Assembly: GCA_018396395.1 (NCBI GenBank) | Contig: JAGTQN010000036.1 | Span: 1-13,987 of the forward strand | DNA: 13,987 bases | Direction of reading: 5' to 3' | DNA from: Candidatus Bathyarchaeota archaeon | GTDB taxonomy: Archaea > Thermoproteota > CALKCG01 > B24 > JAGTQN01 | Shown: piece after piece, positions 1-4,629 of the stretch | Layout of the letters: every line of letters starts with the position of its first letter | Numbering within the stretch: position 1 is the first letter of the stretch | Position numbers and translations under genes: made by a program | The notes under the pieces: generated by a model | Seen by the model: the letters and a program-made list of their open reading frames with translations, nothing else | What the model was told of the DNA's origin: nothing | Databases searched by the model: none

Positions 1-205
1 GCTTATCCCTAACAGCCAAATACTCCTCTGGAGACTTTACATGTCTCCACTCACCATCGAAGGGCTGAATATATGGCTTAACGTCCTTATCTTCATCTGT
101 GTGGTGTTCTATGGCTGTTATGCCAAGGTTTCTGCATACTTCGGCTATTTTCTCTCGCTTCCTCCAATCAAGTCTGTTAAACCCAAAACCATGGGCTTGC
201 GGCAT
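1..205 (-). CDS. Unknown protein, N-terminal part (cut by window edge)
   Basis: An open frame of 68 codons starts at ATG 205 and runs off the left edge. An in-frame TAA lies two codons upstream of this ATG, so it is the most likely start. The translation begins MPQAHGFGFNRLDW and continues with a basic, amphipathic stretch (RKREKIAEVCRNLG, about residues 15-28) and then an acidic and aromatic region. I do not recognise the family. Codon use looks like real coding sequence rather than chance, but with the C-terminus missing nothing more can be said. It lies downstream of the HEPN/MNT pair on the same strand, separated by an AT-rich gap of about 240 bases. Confidence 0.5.
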   Translation of the reverse strand, partial: MPQAHGFGFNRLDWRKREKIAEVCRNLGITAIEHHTDEDKDVKPYIQPFDGEWRHVKSPEEYLAVRDK

Positions 206-443
206 TGTTTAAAGTAGTGTGTGGCTATGCCCACAATATAACTAAAAATAAGATGGTCATTAAACAAATATGTATGGTAATGTTTAATTTGTGGCTATTG
301 AAATTCCTTTTTAATGCAAGTTCGCTCATGTTTCGCTTATTTTTTGGTTTTCGTTGCTTTTGCTTTTAACAAAGTTCGCGCATCAAAAGCAGCCTAAATC
401 GGCACAAATCTGCCAATAGGATTCTTGAAACTCTCCAAAGAAT
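206..443. other. AT-rich intergenic stretch, no convincing gene
   Basis: This gap separates the truncated gene from the MNT gene. The only open frame noted is a 34-codon minus-strand ORF at 225-329 (MSELALKRN...ILFLVILWA). It would encode a short peptide with a hydrophobic C-terminal half. It has no SD motif and no clear TATA box at the right distance, so I do not call it a gene. No tRNA, CRISPR-like repeats or strong hairpin was found. Confidence 0.4.
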
Positions 444-758
444 TTATCGTATCTTCACCATTGGTTCTAAATATCTCTTCACCCTTTGGAATTCCTCCTC
501 TGTATATCCTAAGATATCTAAGCCCACATCCTCAGGAGCCATTCTCCTGAGCTTCGCCGTTCTTTCCCAAGGTTTCAATCCCCTTAACCCATCCGTAACT
601 ACGATAAGGTCTATGTCGCTGTTAAGCAAGTAGTCCCCTCTGGCTAAGCTCCCGAAAAGGTAAACGCTAAGGTTATTCCCAAAGTTTTCCTCAAGAGCTT
701 GGAGGAAGACACGTAAAGCCCTCCTGAACTTTTCAGGCAAACATTCTAGCGACGGCAT
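444..758 (-). CDS. MNT-type minimal nucleotidyltransferase (antitoxin of a HEPN/MNT pair)
   Basis: A 104-aa protein of the NTP_transf_2 / DNA polymerase beta-like family. The signature GSx10DxD is complete (G36 S37, D48, D50), and a third acidic residue, D81, follows in the next strand (VGLDILGY). This is a catalytically competent pattern. In characterised HEPN/MNT modules this partner neutralises the HEPN toxin, in some cases by AMPylation; that role is inferred here from family and context. The start is ATG 758 because GGGTG lies six bases upstream, the same spacing as several other genes here; a GTG at 767 is possible. The gene overlaps the 3' end of the HEPN gene by 26 bases, so the two are translationally linked, with HEPN upstream. 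Confidence 0.85.
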   Translation of the reverse strand: MPSLECLPEKFRRALRVFLQALEENFGNNLSVYLFGSLARGDYLLNSDIDLIVVTDGLRGLKPWERTAKLRRMAPEDVGLDILGYTEEEFQRVKRYLEPMVKIR

Positions 759-1128
759 CAAGGACACCCTTAGCTATTTTCAAGGCCCTCTCTGCTTGGG
801 CTTTACCTATTTCGAGGGATGGCCTTCTTAAACCTGCGTTGGGATATCTGGCTTGAGTATAGTAGGCTGAAAGCTCTGCGAGGCCTTCCATGACTTCAAC
901 ATCTAACTCTAAGCAGTCTTTCACTTCACTGTAAAGTTCTAAGAGGTCATGGGACCTATGAACAATCTTTCTATGGAAAATTATCAAGGCTTTGAAGGCT
1001 TTTTCAGCAGCCTGTTGGGCATGGAAACAGGCATGAGCATATCTTCCAGCTGCGTATAGATGCATTGCAGTTGTCTGCTCCTCCTTAGCTTCTTCGAGCC
1101 AATCCCATACATCTCTTCTAATCGTCAA
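733..1128 (-). CDS. HEPN-domain protein (putative RNase toxin partner of MNT)
   Basis: A 131-aa all-alpha protein matching the PF05168-type HEPN family in full length. Hallmarks are an N-terminal W-x-W...EEA helix, the central FHAQQAAEKAFKAL helix (residues 35-48), the S/T-H-D-L motif at 59-62 and YYTQARYPNAG near residues 89-99. R53 and H60 fit an R-x6-H arrangement, the variable RNase motif of active HEPN domains, so activity is possible but not proven. It is the first gene of a two-gene operon with the overlapping MNT gene. The start is TTG 1128: an in-frame TAG lies a few codons upstream and no ATG occurs before residue 22. No good SD is present. A TATA-like box lies 42-49 bases upstream. 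Confidence 0.85.
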   Translation of the reverse strand: MTIRRDVWDWLEEAKEEQTTAMHLYAAGRYAHACFHAQQAAEKAFKALIIFHRKIVHRSHDLLELYSEVKDCLELDVEVMEGLAELSAYYTQARYPNAGLRRPSLEIGKAQAERALKIAKGVLDAVARMFA

Positions 1129-1169
1129 ATCCCTATAGAATATCTAGGGAATTGCTTAAAATCCTTAGC

Positions 1170-1177
1170 TTTTTATA
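1170..1177 (-). promoter_or_regulatory. TATA box for the HEPN/MNT operon
   Basis: TATAAAAA on the minus strand, 42-49 bases before the TTG start. With the usual archaeal spacing, transcription would begin near 1150 and give a leader of about 20 bases. This is inferred from spacing and sequence only. Confidence 0.45.
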
Positions 1178-1194
1178 GCATCTGATGAGGGAAG

Positions 1195-1303
1195 CAAAAG
1201 GCTTATTCAAAGTTCTTGATCATATCTATTGTCGATTATGGAGGGAATTGGATGAAAATTAAAGAAGATCGATGAGGCTTGAGATCCCTCCTAGGAAGCC
1301 CTC
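1195..1303 (+). pseudogene. Truncated duplicate of the 5' end of the rhamnonate dehydratase gene
   Basis: This stretch repeats the promoter-proximal and first coding bases of the intact gene at 4630. The two match from the shared CTTATTCAAAG block through the SD motif GGAGGG, the ATG (1252 here, 4630 there) and about 17 codons. From GTCGATTATGG onward the copies differ by only about two substitutions, a 4-base gap and a 1-base gap over roughly 70 bases. The 4-base gap shifts the frame, so the copy reads M-K-I-K-E-D-R then TGA. Homology stops near 1303, just after the CCTCCTAGG-AAGCCC block. It is a stump, not a functional gene. Both copies point the same way and bracket the mer unit and the insertion sequence. 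Confidence 0.88.
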
Positions 1304-1320
1304 ATTGAACCCTCACCATC

Positions 1321-1340
1321 GTTAGATTTTTAAGTCTAAC
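1321..1340. promoter_or_regulatory. Palindrome around a TATA-like core upstream of the mer unit
   Basis: GTTAGA and TCTAAC form perfect inverted arms around TTTTTAAG, which resembles an archaeal TATA box. A regulator bound to the arms would block TBP, so this is a candidate promoter/operator for the unit starting at 1419. The implied leader would be about 60 bases. The palindrome is seen directly; its function is inferred. Confidence 0.4.
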
Positions 1341-1418
1341 GAAAAATCCAAATAAAAAGTAGGCAGTAAAGTTAAAAAACTTTTTCTACCAAAGGCTGCG
1401 ATATTAGAGCTGAGATAT

Positions 1419-1688
1419 ATGGAGTTTAAAGAAATCGCAGAGGGAATCCCATACGAACTTCGAAGCTCTGTGATGGAGCGTTTGGTGGACATCCTTCTAA
1501 GGTCTCCCAACGCTACAAAGGTTCCAAGTCGACTTGTTTGGGCCCTTCTTTTTGACTGGAAGGCAAAGCGTCTACAGGAACCTGAAGGCCTTAAAAACCT
1601 CTTAGAAGCTGCTATTTTGGCAGAACCTGAGAAAACTAAGGCTTTCTTCGCTCAAGAGCCTAGACTAGCCCGTTACTTTAAGATTTAA
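1419..1688 (+). CDS. Conserved-looking small helical protein of unknown function, upstream of mer
   Basis: An 89-aa soluble protein with predicted helices throughout (EIAEGIPYELRSSVMERLVDI, then VPSRLVWALLFDWKAKRL, then LKNLLEAAILAEPEKTKAFF). It has no cysteine pairs, membrane segment or signal peptide. I do not recognise the family. The stop is 33 bases before the mer ATG on the same strand, so the two are probably co-transcribed. The start is ATG 1419; the SD is weak (a TGAG four bases upstream). Its position next to an F420-dependent C1 enzyme hints at a related role but does not establish one. Confidence 0.7.
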   Translation: MEFKEIAEGIPYELRSSVMERLVDILLRSPNATKVPSRLVWALLFDWKAKRLQEPEGLKNLLEAAILAEPEKTKAFFAQEPRLARYFKI

Positions 1689-1721
1689 GCTCGAAGGTAT
1701 CCAATAAGGTGAGGCTTTTAA

Positions 1722-2720
1722 ATGGTCAAATTCGGAATCGAATTTGTCCCGAACGATGTTTACTGGAAGACTGTTTGGTATGCCATTCAAGCTGAAGACC
1801 TTGGCTTCGATAACCTTTGGATTACAGATCATTTTAATAACAGAAATGTCTATACAACCCTAGCTGTTACCGCATCCTTTACTGAAAGAATAAGCCTAGG
1901 CCCAGGTGTTACGAACCCATACTTAATCCATCCTGCGGTGACAGCCCAAGCCATTGCATCCTTAAGTGAGATTGCACCTGGGAGAGTCGTCTGTGGCATT
2001 GGTGCAGGGGATAGAACAACCTTACAATACCTTAACATTTATCAGAAGGAACCCTTGGCAGCCATAAGGGAAGCCATAGCTATCATAAGGGCCTTAACTT
2101 CCGGAACTTCCTTAGAGCTGAAGGGTAAGGTCTTCGATTTATCCAAGGGCGCCAAGCTTAACTTCAAGGCTTTAAATCCCATTCCCATATATATTGGAGC
2201 CCAAGGGTCTAAGATGCTAATGCTGGCTGGGGAGATAGGGGACGGAGTTCTTATAAACGCATCGAGCCCTAAAGACGTCGAGGAAGCCCTCCTCCATGTC
2301 AGGGCTGGTGCCTTAAAATCGGGTCGAAGCCTTGAGGATTTGGATGTCGCCGCCTACACTTCCTTCTCGGTAGCCGAAGACGGAAAACAAGCGAAGAGCG
2401 CAGCTATTCCAGTCGTCGCCTTCATCGTAGCAGGATGTCCCTCAAGAGTTTTAGAACACCATGGCCTTTCTCCCCAGGATGGGGATTTGATCCGTAGCTT
2501 CCTTTCCCAAGGAAAGTTCAAGGATGCCTTCAGTCGTGTGACGGATGAGATGATCGAGGCCTTCTCCATAAGCGGAACGCCCGAAGAGTGCATAGAGAAG
2601 ATGGAAAGGCTTTTGAGAATAGGAGTTACCCAGTTCGTCGTAGGCTCGCCCATAGGGCGGAATGTAAGGAGGGCGATAGAAATCGTCGGGAAGGAAATCA
2701 TTCCGAGGTTCAAAGCTTAG
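1722..2720 (+). CDS. mer: 5,10-methylenetetrahydromethanopterin reductase (F420-dependent)
   Basis: A 332-aa protein of the bacterial luciferase-like F420-dependent superfamily, full length for Mer (about 320-330). It reduces methylene-H4MPT to methyl-H4MPT with reduced F420 (EC 1.5.98.2), in the cytoplasm. Mer-specific stretches are KFGIEFVPND (3-12), WITDHFNNRNVYTTL (33-47), GPGVTNPY (60-67, the segment holding the non-prolyl cis peptide in known Mer structures), GAQGSKMLMLAGEIGDGV (159-176), VVAFIVAG (231-238) and EAFSISGTPEEC (279-290). These separate it from generic LLM-class oxidoreductases. The start is firm: GGTGAGG at 1708-1714 lies seven bases before ATG 1722. It follows the 89-aa gene closely. 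A hairpin with a T-tract lies 12 bases after the stop, and a decayed insertion sequence follows. Confidence 0.93.
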   Translation: MVKFGIEFVPNDVYWKTVWYAIQAEDLGFDNLWITDHFNNRNVYTTLAVTASFTERISLGPGVTNPYLIHPAVTAQAIASLSEIAPGRVVCGIGAGDRTTLQYLNIYQKEPLAAIREAIAIIRALTSGTSLELKGKVFDLSKGAKLNFKALNPIPIYIGAQGSKMLMLAGEIGDGVLINASSPKDVEEALLHVRAGALKSGRSLEDLDVAAYTSFSVAEDGKQAKSAAIPVVAFIVAGCPSRVLEHHGLSPQDGDLIRSFLSQGKFKDAFSRVTDEMIEAFSISGTPEECIEKMERLLRIGVTQFVVGSPIGRNVRRAIEIVGKEIIPRFKA

Positions 2721-2731
2721 CTTTACTAAGC

Positions 2732-2768
2732 CGATCATGTTTTGAGGAAAATGATCGAATCTACTCTT
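2732..2768 (+). terminator. Hairpin plus T-tract after mer
   Basis: CGATCAT-G-TTTT (2732-2743) pairs with AAAATGATCG (2748-2757) around a GAGG loop with one bulged G. A run of five T residues (2764-2768) follows shortly after. It starts 12 bases past the mer stop, so termination of the mer transcript is the simplest reading. It could instead belong to the left end of the adjoining insertion sequence. Confidence 0.5.
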
Positions 2769-2789
2769 TTTATCATGCAAGAAGACCAC

Positions 2790-3201
2790 CTTTCTTTGAA
2801 GGTTGGATGAATTGCGTTTTTGTTCTTCAATGTGTTTCCGTATGGTTTCTGCTGAGACATGTCCCATTGTTCCAACATAGTAGCTTGGACTTCTTAGTTA
2901 ACCTTTTCAATATTCGTTTCGTAGTTCTGGGAAGTTTTTGAATAAGCGTAGTGCGGTTACTCCTTTAAACACTTGACTATTTCCGTTGGGGAATCAAAGG
3001 GCGGTGCTGAAATGAATAGGTGTATGTGGTCTGTTTGAATTTCAAGAGCTAGAACCCCGTAGTCCTTGGTTACTGCGATTGTGTAGATTTGGTCTTCGAG
3101 GAATCTTTTAATTTCTGGTTTTTCAAGGATGGCCTTCGGTATTTTGGGCACCATACTAAGTGATAGTTGATGTTGTAGGTGGCTGAGCTTGTTCTTCCAA
3201 T
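2790..3201 (-). pseudogene. tnpA: IS200-like TnpA (Y1 HUH transposase) pseudogene
   Basis: Three frames together rebuild an almost complete TnpA of about 130 aa: TYNINYHLVWCPKYRR, then EKPEIKRFLEDQIYTI...IQTDHIHLFISAPP, then FKGVTALRLFKNFPELRNEY, then SYYVGTMGHVSAETIRKHIEEQ. The HUH pair is intact in DHIHLF. Lesions are a frameshift just after WCPKYRR (about 3135), another near 2962, and in-frame TGA and TAA between NEY and the SYYVGT block. The tyrosine expected in the last helix (normally I-x-x-Y-I-E-x-Q) reads histidine at 2832-2834, so the nucleophile is lost as well. I place the reconstructed 5' end near 3201. Confidence 0.88.
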
Positions 3202-4256
3202 AAGCGTTAAATACCTTAGATCATCTTTAAAATATGTGGAAACCTCACTAACAATACAATGTGGAATAGTCGCCTTAACAAGACGAAAGCGACATTTTCA
3301 CAGTACTGAATACGATAATCTACAGCATTTCTTGCAGACAGGAGAAGATTTAGGCTTGCACTCTGCCAACAAACAGTAAGCCCAAAGGTTCTACAAACTC
3401 ATCAAAAAGGGTAAAGAGTATTCGTTAAGCCTTAGAAATGATCTTCTCAAAATCAAGCGTGTAGGCAACAAGGTTTCGGAGTATTGGGCTAAGATTCCAG
3501 TAAAGGCTACAAGTAAGCTTGGGTAGCAATCAAACCACATAGAGCGTTCCCAGAGAAATACAAGGTTCGTGAATCAAAATTGTATCGCAGAAATGATAGA
3601 TTTTACTTGAACGTTACGATTAAGTTTGAGGTTTCCATAACGACATCTTTCCATAAGATTCTTGCCGTAGATTTGGGTGAGAGAACCATTGCATCAACCG
3701 TGTTGCTCTGCAATGGCGAAACCTCTCATCCACACTTCTATGGCAAAACTGTGCGGGGCATCCGTAGGCACTATGCTCGGCTCCATAAACGGTTAGGTGA
3801 AAAGAAAGCTTTGAAAACCATCAAGAAGGTTGGACATGCCGAGAAGCGGAAGGTTAACGCCATCTTGTATAAGATTTCTAAGGCTATCGTTGAGGGGCAA
3901 AACGAGAAAATGCCGTAATCTTCATTGGAAATATAAAGGGTATTCATGAAAGAGCCAGAGGAAAAGGTAAACGATTCAATCGTATAATCAGCAACATGCC
4001 CTTCACCGTTTGTCAAAGATGATAGAATACAAAGCAGTTCAGCAAGGTATACTCGTCGTATCCACAAACGAAGCCTACACAAGCAAAGCATGCCATGTCT
4101 GTGGTTGTGAAGGTGAAAGAAAAACTTATGGACTTTTTGTCTGTCCACACTGCGGATTATAATGGTGACTAAAACGGAGCCATAAATATGGCTAAAAAGT
4201 TCGAGAGGCACTTAGGCTATATGCCTTTGTGCGGGCTGAATGTGAATCAGCCCTAA
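3179..4256 (+). pseudogene. tnpB: TnpB (OrfB, RNA-guided nuclease family) pseudogene
   Basis: Frames joined in order give about 355 aa of an archaeal TnpB: LPISVKYLRSSLKYVETSLT from GTG 3179, GLHSANKQ-x-AQRFYKLIKKGKEY, KVRESKLYRRNDRFYLNVTI, the RuvC-I aspartate in LAVDLGERTIAST (D codon 3670-3672), VIFIGNIKGI, a four-cysteine zinc ribbon (CHVC from 4091 and CPHC from 4142), NGD-x-NGAINMAKKFERHLGYM (RuvC-III aspartate 4167-4169) and an end at TAA 4254-4256. Lesions I count are TAA 3377, a frameshift near 3522 (TAG 3524), a frameshift near 3908 (TAA 3916), one near 4002, one near 4158 (TAA 4160) and TAA 4170. The catalytic residues that can be read remain, so decay is by frameshift and nonsense. 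No intact TnpB can be made. Confidence 0.9.
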
Positions 4257-4307
4257 ACCTGCTGAAAAGAGCATGGAAGCCACTCAACTTGTTGGGTGGT
4301 AGTTCAC
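4233..4307 (+). ncRNA. Possible reRNA/omegaRNA scaffold remnant at the tnpB 3' end
   Basis: GGGCTGA (4233-4239) and TCAGCCC (4247-4253) form a perfect 7-bp stem overlapping the end of tnpB. A second stem-loop and the right end follow. In active IS200/605 elements this region is transcribed as the guide RNA of TnpB, and bases immediately beyond the right end act as guide. Here that is an inference from position and fold; the protein partner is dead. Confidence 0.35.
4280..4307 (+). repeat. Right-end hairpin and cleavage-site region of the IS200/605 element
   Basis: CCACTCAA (4280-4287) pairs along eight positions, one a T-G wobble, with TTGGGTGG (4292-4299) around a CTTG loop. TAGTTCAC follows and ends at 4307. 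The layout GGAAGCC-hairpin-GTTCAC is typical of the right ends of archaeal IS200/605 elements. Confidence 0.65.
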
Positions 4308-4365
4308 ATAGATGTTGCCGTTGTATGTTCTTCCTAGCTTCTTCAAGCAATTTCATATCTATTTC
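4308..4365 (-). pseudogene. Relic of the N-terminal part of a second HEPN gene
   Basis: Starting at the first base after the insertion-sequence right end, this stretch aligns with 1056-1113, the 5' coding end of the intact HEPN gene. Shared blocks include ATAGATG, GTTGT, TTCCT-AGCTTCTTC and AAT--CATA; by hand the identity is roughly 80% with small gaps. The minus-strand translation reads DMKLLEEARKNIQRQHL against DVWDWLEEAKEEQTTAMHL in the intact gene. Only about 20 codons survive. It may be a diverged paralogue or half of an old duplication. Confidence 0.65.
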
Positions 4366-4423
4366 ATTATAGCGATGTCACAGAAAAGCTACTAATCATT
4401 TCTGAAAATCCTTGCCTTAGTAG

Positions 4424-4519
4424 GAACCTGAAACGATAGGGAAGGCTCCATGCGGATCCTTCGCAGCCAAGCCCCTTTCCATGCTAAGCCTCGTGGAGGA
4501 GGCGATGCGGAAGGCTTAA
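4424..4519 (+). other. Structured, coding-like stretch upstream of rhmD (possible gene tail or leader)
   Basis: From 4424 to TAA 4517 one frame reads as plausible protein (EPETIGKAPCGSFAAKPLSM, then LSLVEEAMRKA), but stops at 4418 and 4421 leave no start codon, so it could be the 3' remnant of a lost gene. The same bases also fold: TAAGCCT (4485-4491) pairs with AGGCTTA (4512-4518), and GGC/TGCG pairs with CGCA/GCC between 4444 and 4468 with a bulge. I cannot choose between a gene remnant and a leader RNA. The rest of 4366-4551 shows nothing I can name. Confidence 0.3.
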
Positions 4520-4551
4520 GGTTACAGCACCTAAAAATTAGAAATTAGAAT

Positions 4552-4575
4552 AGGACATAAGGAAGGACATAAGGA
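4552..4575. repeat. Perfect tandem duplication of a 12-bp unit
   Basis: AGGACATAAGGA occurs twice, head to tail, ending 54 bases before the rhmD start. A partial duplicate (AAATTAG twice) lies just upstream. The truncated copy at 1195 has only one related block (GGAAGCAAAAGG), so this doubling is specific to the intact gene's upstream region. Confidence 0.7.
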
Positions 4576-4629
4576 AAAGCCTTATTCAAAGCCATGGCAT
4601 TATTTGTCGTCGATTATGGAGGGAATCGG

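Larger units (their letters stand above)
2770..4307. mobile_element. Decayed IS200/IS605-family element (tnpA and tnpB both broken)
   Basis: Divergent tnpA (minus) and tnpB (plus) pseudogenes share an overlapping 5' region near 3179-3201, the IS605-type arrangement. The right end shows the hairpin and GTTCAC terminal sequence expected of archaeal members of the family; homology to the flanking HEPN relic begins at 4308, which fixes this boundary well. The left boundary is only approximate: a small stem (2786-2792 with 2799-2806) near the tnpA 3' end may be the left-end hairpin. With lesions in both genes and the catalytic tyrosine of TnpA replaced, the element cannot move by itself. Confidence 0.8.

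Noticed and set aside
225..329. 34-codon minus-strand ORF with a hydrophobic C-terminal half
   Set aside because: No SD motif, no TATA box at a suitable distance, and AT-rich sequence that produces hydrophobic codons by chance.
2786..2806. Small stem as a certain left end of the insertion sequence
   Set aside because: It overlaps the reconstructed tnpA 3' end, has a bulge and no clear cleavage site, so the left boundary stays approximate.
4552..4575. Tandem repeat as the start of a CRISPR array
   Set aside because: There are only two abutting 12-bp units with no spacers.
4594..4629. ATG 4594 as an earlier rhmD start
   Set aside because: It lacks an SD, whereas ATG 4630 has GGAGGG at six bases; family members begin near the MRIKEIRS-type strand, and the truncated copy keeps the second start and its SD.
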